A DNA stretch of 64,000 nucleotides from the NCBI GenBank assembly GCA_907163375.1, contig CAJQUW010006985.1, positions 124,001 through 188,000 of the forward strand, in the 5' to 3' direction. Positions 32,730 through 43,213 of this stretch are shown here, piece after piece. The DNA comes from Prostheceraeus crozeri. Its lineage: Eukaryota; Platyhelminthes; Polycladida; Euryleptidae. The number at the start of each line of letters is the position of its first letter. The first letter of the stretch is position 1. Position numbers and translations under genes: made by a program. The notes beneath the pieces are model-generated. The model was not told the DNA's origin. It worked only from the letters and a program-made list of their open reading frames with translations, and ran no database searches.

Positions 32730-32913
32730 GATCTCTCACAGAAGCTGGGCACTCTAATGTGGTCGGATTGGCACGCTGAAGTTCGAATCGCGGCCGCGCA
32801 GGCTCTTGGAAAGACTGGTCACGGAAAGACAGTTCACGATGATCTTCGAGAAAGGATAGCCGCAGGAGGGGAAAGAGTTCGAGCAGATGCTGTGCAGAAA
32901 ATGGGCTTCTTAG
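32730..32913 (+). CDS. HEATR4: HEAT-repeat protein, internal exon (HEATR4-like)
   Basis: The 184-base exon runs from the acceptor TATTTCAG (ending 32729) to the donor GTACGT (32914). It starts in phase 0 and ends in phase 1. It encodes DLSQKLGTLMWSDWHAEVR, IAAAQALGKTGHGKTVHDDL and RERIAAGGERVRADAVQKM, then GFL: two HEAT helix pairs with the canonical W-EVR-AAAQALG signature. In my recollection vertebrate HEATR4 has the same order (DL-KL--LMW-DW--EVR-AAAQALG, VHD, RV-AL). The frame is intact, and local GC is much higher than in the flanking introns, consistent with selection. The opposite strand is also open by chance. Confidence 0.85.
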
Positions 32914-33253
32914 GTACGTCACTGCACTGTTCTTGAATCTGTCTAAAGTAGACCAAATTTCATATTGCCAGCAGGCCTGGAGCAGCAGATAGACTTTTGT
33001 AATTTAAATGAATTGCGCCATGCACGCCATGTTCTCTGTTCCCGAGTTGCTCATGAATTATGTAGGGATGAAAAAACGATTTTTTTCGTCAATAAGCAAA
33101 AGGCACGTGTTTTCTATGTTTGTATACGCATTTTTCCTTAGAGAATCTTCATTTGCAGTTTTCTGCCACAATTTTCATCAATATAGCTATTCGATGCACT
33201 TTCTTATTAAGCTGGAACAATTTAAAGTGAAGTTTTTTCCCATTAGGTCCATA

Positions 33254-34000
33254 TAGTCCGGCAGCCAGAACGAGTTTATGCAGGGAACGAGGCCGAAAAT
33301 GAGACTTTCACAGAATGATGTACATCCTATGCTTACTACGAATCGGCACGTCTGCCGAGTTCTAGTGAGTTCCTCTTCTTGTCAGACAGGATCAAAGAAA
33401 AACACATGCAAATCGAATGGGACGCATATTGACGTTTTTGGCTAAAATGAAATTTTGTATGTTTTCTCTGATTAAACGAAAAGTGCTAAGCCCAGAGTCA
33501 TAATTTTTGGCATGGAATGTCCTCAGGTCATTTCTTTTCATTTTCATGCACCCCTGTATATAAAGATTTGGCGAGCCTCTTAATGTAGGCAAACACATTA
33601 AGAACATTATTAACAACATTTTGAGCAATTTTATCTACATTCTCACATAGATTGCCTATCAGAAGCATGATGATAGCACATGACATCATAGGAAATGACC
33701 GGAAGACATTCCATGTCTAAAGTTATGACTATGGGCATAGTACTTTTTGCTTAATCAGAGAAAACATAGAAAATTTCATTTTAGTCGAAACTGCTATGCG
33801 CTCCCAATTGGACTCGCATTTATCCCCCCCCCGAGTATCCCGATTTATGTGTTTTTCTTTGATCCTGTCTGACAAGAAGAGGAACTCACTAGAACTCGGC
33901 AGACGCACCGATTCGTAGCAGGCACAGGGTGTACATTATTCTGTGAAAGTCTCATTTTCGGCCCCGTTCCCTGCAGAAACTCGTGCTGGCTGCCGGACTA
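33254..34000. mobile_element. Palindromic (foldback) element, family FB2, copy 1
   Basis: Inverted arms of about 330-370 bases start TAGTCCGGCAGCCAGAACGA at 33254 and end with the inverse, GGCTGCCGGACTA, at 34000. ATA flanks both sides (33251-33253, 34001-34003). Shared inner strings are CCTGTCTGACAAGAAGAGGA and TTTCTTTGATCCTGTC and their inverses. It encodes nothing. A half copy lies at 63262-63661. Its terminal TAGTCCGG is the same as the intact right end of family FB1. Confidence 0.87.
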
Positions 34001-34985
34001 ATAAGATAAAAGACTCGGAATATACTCAGAATGAAGCTTTGATGTAAATCAGATTTGAAGAAGGAAAACTCATACAAGAAGCTTGCTTTTTAGATTCGAA
34101 CCTCAACATCATCTGAAGGTAGTACATGTGAAGATAATCAATGCATAATTTGCAATGTAGTTTTTGTAATTGTACATTCTATGTTCTCTTTTCCAATTCA
34201 TATTTGAGCTGGAAATTCCACCGAAACGGCTTTGACCGTACTACCAATGGTATGAACTTACAACGAGCAAGTTTCATTCAAAAAAATTGCAAGACGTTAG
34301 TATTCTTTGATATAAGAAACTTGAAAATTGAAGTGAATGGACGAACGGATTTTTATCAATTATCTTTTATGTTATTCCATTATTGTCAAGCGCGCAAATC
34401 TGAATGTAGAAGGCCGTACTTGGTACTCTTCTTTGCAAGGGTGCAATGAATTCCTTTTCAAGCTTTTCATAACATGCCTCCTGTTAGGATATTCCTTCAC
34501 AGCGAATAAAACATGACCATTCAGAAAAGCATGTTTCGTCATTTTTTCGACTACGATTTTTTCTTTTTTTCCAACACTAATAATGTGCATCCATGCTTTA
34601 TTTATAACATGATAATACACAATATAGAAATAAAGTGCATGAAATTAAGGAGCCCATTTTCTGTTTAAAGTTGAAAATCGCAAGAGTCTAGGTCACTCGT
34701 GGTTTAGTTCTAAAAGGTTTTCAGCAAACAGTGGACTGAACTCCACCACCGGCTACAATTTTACGAAATAATTCACTCTTTGACCTGTATTTCAACGTTT
34801 CAAATGAAGCATTAGCTTGTGCATTTTTCCTTGATATCAATAATTTTGAATAATCAGTTTCAGTGTACTATGCGCTTCCATTATGAGATCTCACAGATTT
34901 GGGATCTACACTTAACAAAGTCTTTGAAATGATGAAGAGGGTACCGGCGAAACGTAAACAAGCCAAATACCCTTTACTTTGAAGA
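34001..34985. other. Intron sequence between HEAT exons
   Basis: AT-rich and non-coding; open frames at 34141-34449 (plus) and 34620-34372 (minus) overlap each other and carry no motif. Confidence 0.4.
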
Positions 34986-34989
34986 AGCT

Positions 34990-35172
34990 TTAACGTCACT
35001 ACTCCCCCATACTTGTTGCTTGGACGGTGCTGACATAGACTTTAATCGGGAGCGTTATGATCTTTTTGTCCGTATGCTCTTCCTGCCGACTTCCAATGAC
35101 ACTTTCAGGGCTCGACCTCTGGACCAAAAGATCGCTAGGCCAAGTACTTAACCACTGTGCCACGGAGACCAC
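34990..35172 (-). repeat. tRNA-derived SINE, family S1, copy 1
   Basis: On the minus strand, GTCTCCGTGGCACAGTGGTT resembles a tRNA A box and GGTCGAGCCC the B box of an RNA polymerase III promoter. The body runs through CATTGGAAGTCGGCAGGAAG and ends near CAGTGACGTTAAA after a GTATGGGGGAG string. Other copies are at 43038-43213 and 52270-52461. Its head lies only about 37 bases before the start of the HEAT exon at 35209. Confidence 0.8.
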
Positions 35173-35208
35173 TCTTTACTGCCTGTAAAATAATCTTCTC
35201 GCTTCCAG

Positions 35209-35394
35209 GAATCATGACGACACGCTTGATGCCAGTCTTCTTATCCTGCTTCGATGATTCGTACGTCAGTGTAAGACAAGAATCATGCATAGCATGCGGT
35301 CGGTTGAGAATCAATGATCGCCGTGTTTTGGACAAACTTGTCTACTTGGCCACTTTTGATCCCATCTGGCGAATCAAAGCATATGCAATCCAAG
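35209..35394 (+). CDS. HEATR4: HEAT-repeat protein, internal exon (HEATR4-like)
   Basis: The exon lies between acceptor TCTTCTCGCTTCCAG (ending 35208) and donor GTAAGT (35395). It starts and ends in phase 1, so it joins the phase-1 exon at 32730-32913 without a shift. It encodes GIMTTRLMPVFLSCFDDSYV, SVRQESCIACGRLRINDRR, VLDKLVYLATFDPIWRIK and AYAIQ, two further HEAT pairs. The same order (MTAKLLPSFL-CF-DD---VRR-AC-AAG-L, DP-WKIKA-AI) is what I recall from vertebrate HEATR4. The next expected codons (ALG-IG) were not found downstream, so the following exon is far away, lost, or outside the window. Confidence 0.85.
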
Positions 35395-35666
35395 GTAAGT
35401 TCTTATGTCTGTGATGAATTGATTTGACGAGCCGCATGATGTGTAAGCTTTAGTATTCAAAAGAAATAGTGGACAGAATGGTTTGCAGAATTCTTAAACT
35501 TAATCAAACTTCATGCTTTTGAAAAGTATTAAAACATATTTAAATTGAATGCTCTTTCCTGAAGATATTGCTTCCCTAAGTAACCTGACATTTGAAGCAT
35601 GTAGAATGTATAGCACCAAAATATCATTTGTGGTGCAAGGTATTGTGGAATTCAGGCCACCTTCCA

Positions 35667-35914
35667 CATAGAAGTTGATAACAATAAAAGCTCTAGAATG
35701 GAAGTAAAGCTTCATGAAATACACGAGAGTGGCACAAAAATCACACGCATTTTCACTTATGCACACTTATCAGCGGCTGAATCATTGGATTAGAATCAGT
35801 CAAATGTGCAATTCTAGGCTTTTCATTGGTGATTCATCCCCCAATTTAGTTTCCCCGTGTGCAGCAATTCAATTTCCATTCTAGTCAACTTCAGATAAAC
35901 AATCCATTTCTATG
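35667..35914. mobile_element. Small TIR element with 8-bp target duplication, family M8, copy 2
   Basis: 248 bases from CATAGAAG to ATTTCTATG, flanked by identical octamers ACCTTCCA at 35659-35666 and 35915-35922. CTAGAATGGAA sits inverted about 28-30 bases inside each end. It aligns, in reverse orientation, to the two flanks of the piggyBac at 10449-12666 and thus shows the uninterrupted form. It encodes nothing. Confidence 0.92.
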
Positions 35915-35965
35915 ACCTTCCATTTGCCTACGATCTTATTTGATAATTCGCTCTCTCAACAAATG

Positions 35966-36190
35966 TTCCGGTGGTCTTGTGGTGAGAGGGCATGTTTGCA
36001 CGTCCTCTAGCTCCAACGTAGCTGGTTCGAACCTGCCCACGGCTGGTGAGGCCCAACAGGCCGAAGCATGTACTATGATGGCTTGGTGGCCCACCATTTT
36101 CCCGACATGTTCATGAGTCGGTATTTGTCTTTTATCAGTCAGGATCGTAAACGGTCTCTCGACGTAGCAACGTTTTAGTCGTAAAGACAA
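35966..36190 (+). repeat. tRNA-derived SINE, family S2
   Basis: TTCCGGTGGTCTTGTGGTGA at 35966 resembles an A box; GCTGGTTCGAACCTGCC near 36019 is a near-perfect B box. The tRNA-like head is followed by a body that includes GTGGCCCACCATTTTCCCGA, partly shared (inverted) with 15975-16095. Confidence 0.7.
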
Positions 36191-37097
36191 CAATTTAGGT
36201 GTTTTGTCAAAATTTGCGGAATTTAGGTGCCAAACAATTTTAGGTAATCCACCCAGATTTTCGCTGTCTTATTAAATCTTCCTCTGATAGCCGAAAATGG
36301 TATTTTCTGGATAAATTTATCAGTATCGGCGGGAAGATTTCACATATCTACACTTTCATTAATACATCGACTAAACACCACCTGTGAAAATGAAAACAAT
36401 TGCCTAACTGTGCACTCAGCGTTGAAATAAAGGATCTGATATCACATGTCGAGGTCACAAAGCTCATCTGATGTCGGCGCATCTCCAACCGGTGTCGTCT
36501 TTCAATCGCGGTAGCCTCCAATTCTCAAAGTTGCCCACGTCCTCATTAATCTACCATCCAGTCAGGGAGATCGACTTCCTGCCACGAAAAACAATGACTT
36601 TCAAAGACCCAATTTCCGGAGGCTATCAACCTAGTGACTTCAACACTGTCCTGTGTGATGAATGAGGACATTCCCTTCATCTACGACTCAGGAGACAATT
36701 GCAGATCCCAAATCATCAAACCAACGTTTTTCCTGACCTCTCCTTGACTTCCAATACAGCGTTCGGACATTCGATATTCGTGAGGATGAGTGCACCTCCT
36801 GAGAAATGACATGATGGAGGAAGAAGTTCAAATACAGATGACTGATGACTTGCGGAAGAAATATTTTCAGTTAATTGAATGTAGTATGATGAACGATGGC
36901 ATTTTAGTGTACCTAGATTCTTTGAAACATACAAAAAAACTTAGCACATGCTTCTTGTTGCAATGCATTGAAACATCTTTAATCGCGACACTTGTGTTCT
37001 CCATGACATTTCTGTATGACCGACTGTGACAGTATATTGACTAATAAATGTATATTCTATATTTTCTACCATTTTCTGAAATCACAGAAACAAGGTT
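36191..37097. other. Stretch with weak open frames, unassigned
   Basis: 36471-36665 (plus; open upstream to about 36437) encodes EIDFLPRKTMTFKDPISGGY and ends at a TGA. 36790-37029 (plus) and 36934-36716 (minus) are also open. GC at 36450-36650 is a little raised. No family or splice sites are convincing. Confidence 0.25.
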
Positions 37098-37395
37098 CGA
37101 TTCGATTTATGGGTCAGTCGAGTGCGGTCGGTGAATGAAAGGTGTTGGTGTCTTTTATTGACTTAATCGTTGTCATACTACGACAGACCTTTGTTATCAG
37201 TCTACTGTGTGACGCAGGACAAGCTGATATGCTGTCTCGCTACAACATGAATGCTGGTAGCATTCTGTCAGAAATAATATGAACATAAGCTGTCGACATC
37301 ACTTGGAGATGACTACTGCCTTCACTCGCATTCCTTTTCTATCGTCTGCGTGGCCTAGTAAAGAAGGTTTCTTGTCTTAGGTGATTTAAGCATTT
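37098..37395 (+). repeat. Element S3 fragments, tRNA-like, rearranged
   Basis: 37105-37220 matches the downstream half of family S3 (GTGTTGGTGTCTTTTATTGA, then ACGACAGACCTTTGTT). 37290-37380 matches the upstream half (TGTCGACATCACTTGGAGAT, CGTGGCCTAGTAAAGAAGG). The halves are in swapped order, as in a junction of two tandem units with the tRNA B-box part lost. Confidence 0.65.
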
Positions 37396-39655
37396 TCTTC
37401 GTAAGCCAGACAATGACTGAGTCAAGTATGACATGTACGAGTACCTACCGTGGCCGACAGAGAGGATGTGACGCGAAGCGGTGTTTTGACTGAAATAGTC
37501 ACATAGAGTGACCTGCCAACCTGAAGTGTGGAGAAAATCCGTTTGGAAAAGGCGTCCTCTCCTACGTCAAGGGAAGTAGACCGAAAACTAACACTAAATT
37601 ACTTGAACTATATGGAAGAAGAAAACATGAAACCCAGGTAGTTCTAATAAATTTGATTATTACCTTCAATGAAGAATCTAAGAGTGGCATGTAGTATCTG
37701 ATAATTCCGGATAGGAAAATACGAAGATACGATGGTGGAAATGACCTCCTTCCCTCATTTTCAGGTGAACCTGGGATGTGGTTTCCTCTAGTCCTTCCAC
37801 TTGTCATTGACATGAAATACAAAAGACATTGGTCTGAAGTCCTATTCCATTTCTATTGCAAATGATAAGAGGAAAGTAATCGGATTGAGAGTTAGAAGAT
37901 TGGCAGCTGGAAAGTGTTAGGTTGGAGAGGTGAAGTGAATAGAAAGGGAAGTGAGCGAACACTGAGGTCACACGGGGCTCGGTAAGGGGAAGTCAGACAA
38001 AAATGCTGTGATAACTCTTGTCAACAGAAGCATGCAACACAAGGCAGGCTTGGATGCCTGTGGGGCTCTGAGCGGACTCGAACTTCGCGCTCGCTTCACC
38101 CACTCGGGGGACGCATGACAGTTGATGAAATGAAAGAGACAAGTTGTACAGGTCCCGATGGAACAACGGTATTTGTATTCTCGCAATGTCTCCTGTCGTT
38201 CATATTTGATATTTGAATTTGATTTTCAAAGTTGCATTCCCATGTGGAGGAAAACTTTCATATCTGCATTGAAATGGAGATTATTTCGCATTTTGTAGCT
38301 GATAGAAAATGAAAATTTGGAAGTTGAAGATGAGGATTGTAGAAAGGAGAATTCAAATTCCGGCATTAATGTAAATATGGAGACAAATAGTTGACAGAGA
38401 ATAGAGATGAAAACTGATGACTGGAATGCGTCAATAAATGGATGAGATCAAATTGAAGAAACGATGAAATTCGATTCTTTTTCTACTCATCCATTTCTTT
38501 CTATTGAAGTCAATTATCATCTGTGTAGGCGATGCTGTCCAGAATATCAGACATTTCTCAGTGATGCTATTTAGGGTAGAAATCTTAGGATTACGATTTG
38601 AGTATCGTAGAAGGCGATGGAAAGGTGCGGTATCGTAGGAAACAGCGATTTCTGAATCAAAGATAAAACTGGGCTGTCACGACCAGATCGAACCGATCAA
38701 AATTTCAGGCCTATTCAGATCGACTTTCGTTCTTATCGGCCGAGTTGAAAGGCAAAACTATAAGTAAGAAAATCAGCTGCTCATGAGTCTATGACATGTG
38801 TCATATGTGGTGTCAACATCGATCATTTATAAACACGTGGGTCATAGACATGAAATACGTGTCTAATGAATCTTTCAAATTAGAAATTCCGATATAATGA
38901 TGCTACTTGTCAATAGAAGTGAATAGTATTACTGAGCATCTAAAATGAACAATAAAAAAAAGTAAACATAGAAAATCATACAGAGTTCAATCACGTAGAA
39001 GAAAATAAACGACTCTTTTGTCAATGCAGATTAGGCTTTCACTGTCATACGGTCACGCTTTCAATGATCGAAAGTTGAAGAGAATCTCTAGCCTGCCTGT
39101 GGACGTTAAAGCATCAATCATGAATTTAGTGGGTGTGCTTTGCATTGGCATTTGGTTAGATGATACAGAACCTTTCTCAACAAGGAAAAGTAAAGTAAGT
39201 GGTTTATAGTCCAGAACTACGTGTATAATACCATTCACGATTCCTGAAGAGAACACTTTAGTCACAATTATCAGGGAATTACCCGCTCGCTCCTCCGGAA
39301 TCCACTGTGGATGTAATTGCTCACTTTTTTGTATCATCTTACTTTGACGCTATATTGTAGCCTCGTTTCTTACTTGGTTGAGCTCTGCATGATTTGCTGT
39401 GATATTGCTCTATTATCGTTGATTTGAACCGATTTTGGACATTCAGTGTTGTTGTTTTCTTCTATCTTTCTGATACTCCCCTCTTTGTCATCACGTGGCA
39501 CCCTCTTGAAGTCAAACGGCAAGAATGTTCAGCTTGTGTAGGAAGTGCGATGACCAGTAGGAGTAAAACGAGGGCGATGGAGAGCAGCATCAAAGAAAGG
39601 CTTGAGAGAACCGACAATTTGTCATGATAAGAAAAATGTGCTGCAGGGCATGAAA
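37396..39655. other. Non-coding stretch, nothing recognised
   Basis: AT-rich with short open frames (for example 37822-37562 and 38186-37968 minus, 39424-39627 plus). 38780-38860 contains partial inverse copies of GTCATAGAC. No gene is supported. Confidence 0.35.
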
Positions 39656-40141
39656 ATCCCGAACCTTAATGGTTCAATGCTTTCACGAGGTCGAAATGAT
39701 ATTTCAATGCACCTTGCTCTTGGCACCACCATGAAAAATGGCTTGCCGGCTGGGAATCGAACTCAGTCCTGGAACCGCTTACGCGGCGTAAAGATCACCA
39801 AGACCAGCGAAGCGCTCCCTCCATGATCGTGTCAAGAGCAAGTAAAGCTTTCAGCACGCATTATGACGTTACCATCCTGGTTTGTTTATATAACAATAGC
39901 AACCGTTTCCAGGCGACCTCGGACAATCGATCTAATGATTCAATGCCTCCGGCTTTCACGAGATCGAAATGATATTTCAGGGTGCGCCTTGCTCTTGGCA
40001 CCACCATGAAAAATGGCTTGCCGGCTGGGAATCGAACTCAGTCCTGGAACCGCTTACGCGGCGTAAAGATCACCAAGACCAGCGAAGCACACCCTCTATG
40101 ATCGTGTCAAGAGCAAGTAAAGCTTTCAGCGCGCATTATGA
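39656..40141 (-). repeat. Two tRNA-derived SINE copies, family S4, in tandem
   Basis: Two direct copies of about 185 bases, 39656-39866 and 39940-40141, share CACCATGAAAAATGGCTTGC and CAGTCCTGGAACCGCTTACG. On the minus strand GCTGGTCTTGGTGATC is A-box-like and GAGTTCGATTCCC a B box. The string CCCGAACCTTAAT occurs both before the first copy (39659) and after the second (40142), so a segment including one SINE has probably been duplicated. Confidence 0.75.
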
Positions 40142-41337
40142 CCCGAACCTTAATCCTTCGCTCGCCAACGATCAGGTGAAATGGAGACGCGTACTTTTCG
40201 GACGGGCTCAACGAACGTTAAATGGCAGTGAGCGAGTGAGTGATGCGAATAGTGATATCTTGATGTTCGATTTATTCATTAATCTACATCTGATGAAATC
40301 ATTAAAGGAGACGATGTCCTTTCACAATGTAAACCATTATTTTAAGGAAGTCTGTATCAGCAGACGTTCAAATATGATCCACAATCTCAAATTCATGAGG
40401 TTGAAATTATCATTGAAAGTCATAAAATTTGGCGCCGTCCGCCTTCTTCGAAGTTGAATATTAATGACATCAAAATTTCATGATTATCATGTCATCGATA
40501 TGGCCATTAAATTTGGTTTCGACTCTGTAGTCCCCGACGAATCATTGATTTATTTCCTTCTGTATTCATCTATTGACTGATTTATCCTTTAATTGCCGTT
40601 TGAAATCATTTTGAATACTTCCATTTGTTTCTTCTCAAATCATGTGTCGGATCATAATATAATTCCTATAGAATGTTAATGTTCATTATTCCATTTGTCC
40701 ATAATCGAAGTACAGACTGAAGAGATGGATAGCTGTCTGTTGCATCAAAGTTCCCTTCGACCCTTCACTCATTTTGATAGTCACTTCTACGTCCCTGTTG
40801 GTAGCAATGCTAGATGATGCCATCAGCATAATTCCATTTTTTGTGGCCAAAATGCTGGTTGGAGTGGACTTGAGTGAGATACAAACTCCCAAAAGCAATT
40901 ATCAAATGAAAACGAAAGACTTGGCTCATCCCAACCGTATGGCGACTCAACACAAGTCTCTCAAATGCTCCTCCCATGGCGCGCAAATTGAATTACTGTG
41001 GCGATGAAAGGCGAATTTCGGATGCGTAGAAATCCACTAATAATCATGGCATTATCGTCTATAGGAAGCCACTGAGGACGTTGCTGTCCATTGAAATTAA
41101 GATAAAGAAATCAACAGCTGCCTCCCGATTGCGGCAATCACTCAAAATGAATAAAAAGTCGACCATCATGGACTCTTCAGGCCATGAAGGGTTAAAGATA
41201 TGCCAAATTATTCTTAAATCATCAGGGACTTTATTTGATTCGTTTGGTTAACTGTAAACAAACAACTATTTACTTATTTCTATACAGATTTATTCAAAAG
41301 CAATCTTTCAGCTATAAATTGAAAATTCTTTTATGAT
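40142..41337. other. Non-coding stretch, nothing recognised
   Basis: Open frames at 40774-41007 (plus) and 40898-40686 (minus) overlap each other and show no motifs. No repeat boundary seen. Confidence 0.35.
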
Positions 41338-41520
41338 ATCCGGTACTGTGAGCGAGCTCGTCTCCACCGCAAACTTCGGTTCCAATCCTGGGTCAGGCGA
41401 GTGCGGTTGGGGAATCAAGGGTGTTGGTGTCTTTTATTGACTTATCGTTGTTATTCTCTTTAGATATTCAGCATTCTACGACAGACCTTTGTTGTCAATG
41501 TCTACGACAGACGAAATACA
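41338..41520 (+). repeat. tRNA-like element, family S3
   Basis: Plus-strand GAGCTCGTCTCCACCGC and CTTCGGTTCCAATCCTGG (decayed B box) are followed by GGTGTTGGTGTCTTTTATTG and TTCTCTTTAGATATTCA, then ACGACAGACCTTTGTTGTC. It shares this order with the copies at 37098, 54831 and 58486. The left arm is degenerate here. Confidence 0.7.
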
Positions 41521-41726
41521 GAGCAATATAGTGGCCGAACCTTAAAGGAATTCAGTAATTGCTTTCTTATTCGTCTCTGATATACTGAACGATATACTGA
41601 AGCATGATTTACTAATAATGACAAATTGGTGGACCTCAACTTTCTCAGAATTAGCTAGGCCCCGACACTTAGGGCATGGAACTGTTTCAACAATATAGTG
41701 GCCACAATTAGATTGCTTATCACTTT

Positions 41727-41985
41727 GCTAGAAGTGCAAACTGATTCAAAACGATGGCACGTGCAAGAACTTACTAAGTTGGCAAAAAGAAATTTTCAAC
41801 GCAGTCGTGCGCCGCTTGCGGATTGATGTGAATTCCTTCAAAATGCTCCGATCGCCACGATGCCTCCAGATTCGAAGAATTCAGATCATTGCGCTAAGGT
41901 TTTCTCGATGATGTTGGTCCTTCTGATCATTGTCAAAAAGGTTATCAGGCGCACGAAAAAACGTTCACATACTTCTCTGTAGAAC
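41727..41985 (+). repeat. Dispersed repeat family R3, copy 2
   Basis: It contains AAAACGATGGCACGTGCAAG, GTCGTGCGCCGCTTGCGGAT and CCAGATTCGAAGAATTCAGA and matches copy 1 (31508) and the inverse copy 3 (59890). Confidence 0.7.
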
Positions 41986-42626
41986 TTGATATCGTCAGTG
42001 TCTCCCTGTTGTGTGATCCGGTTGATAGCAGTCACTGAAACTTTGCACAAGTTGGAGTGTCTAATGTTGAACTGGCTGTTTATTGTTCTATTTCTATGGT
42101 ATTATGTTAGTAGATTGTGCCATTTCATAGACAACACATGCTCCAATGCTTACTTTCTGGTCAAGCAGAAGAAGAGACGACCTGTCTGATTCATTAGTAG
42201 TGGCAGCGACTTCCGAAGTTGTCTCGAAAGTTGTGGATTCAATTCCTTCCAAGCGCATTTTTATGTCATTTAATTGTTGTCAAAATCAATCATGACATTT
42301 GAAATTAAAATAAACTGAATTAACTGATGTTAAAGAAGTGGTGATTTATCTCAGCATCCTTGAAACGAACCTTAAAAACGACCAATGCTGCTACTCCTTA
42401 CTGAATGATACATTTTCTGAGCTTGTTTTTTTGTAGATTCCTTATTGGTGTCTCAGACTTGAGGGCTAAGACTAGCTTGAGACCTTTGATAGTGTGACAG
42501 CAGGGAGTCGGATCTTATGGCTTGTTTGAAGGCCATTGTGAGGAGCTGAAGTGTTTCAAAGTGTTTTTTGTGATATTCAGTCATTGAAATACCGTATTTT
42601 GTCCATTAAACAACACCCTCCAAAAA

Positions 42627-42755
42627 GCGTCGCAGCTGTTAAGTGTGAAATGATAAGCGCTGCAACTGTTTACCTGTGAAATGACAAGCGCAGCTGTTTG
42701 AGTGTGAAATAATTAACGTTGCTGCTACTTGAGTGGGAAATAAAAAGTTTTAGAG
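42627..42755. repeat. Degenerate tandem repeat, about 30-bp unit, four copies
   Basis: Four successive units of the form GCGC-GCAGCTGTTTGAGTG followed by TGAAATGATAA. The units have drifted (for example ACGTTGCTGCTACTTGAGTG in the last). No coding role is seen. Confidence 0.65.
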
Positions 42756-43037
42756 CAAGTATGGTAGCTTATGGCGACAATGCTATTATACCACTTTCGA
42801 TTAAATTCGTTAGCTGCTCTCGTGGAATCGTTCGTGGTGTAACCTATTGCTTGACTATATAACTTATTTTCTATTAATATCTTATTATGTTCAAATGTTC
42901 TGCGTGTGGTTCTCCCTTGGTATCCTTTGAAAATGATCCCTTTTGACCTAAGCACAAAACAGGCATCCCTAATCGATAATCTAATGCATGGTTACATTCT
43001 ATAGAAAATCCGCACGACGAATTGCTTATTAAATACA

Positions 43038-43213
43038 GTCTCCGTGGCTCAGTAGTTCAGTGCTTGGCGTAGCGATCTTTCGGTCCACGGGTCGAGCCCC
43101 GAAAGTGTCATTGGAAGTCGTCAGGAAGGGCACACGGAATGAAAGATCAAAGATGAAAGTCTGACTATGTCAGCACCGTCCAAGCCCCCAGTATGGGGGA
43201 ATAGTGACGTTAA
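43038..43213 (+). repeat. tRNA-derived SINE, family S1, copy 2
   Basis: GTCTCCGTGGCTCAGTAGTT at 43038 resembles an A box and GGGTCGAGCCCCGAA a B box. The body includes GGAAGTCGTCAGGAAGGGCA and CAGTATGGGGGAATAGTGAC. The first 70 bases look like a tRNA, but the family has three dispersed copies with the same non-tRNA body, so this is a SINE. Confidence 0.82.

Noticed and set aside
32461-32922. 153-codon minus-strand open frame
   Set aside because: It lies antisense to the HEAT exon 32730-32913, whose plus-strand frame has proper splice sites and family motifs; the minus frame is a shadow.
35936-36193. 85-codon minus-strand protein
   Set aside because: It overlaps the S2 SINE; the frame is open by chance across a repeat.
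43038-43110. Stand-alone tRNA gene
   Set aside because: A- and B-box-like strings are present, but the same head plus a fixed non-tRNA body occurs at 34990-35172 and 52270-52461, so it is a SINE.
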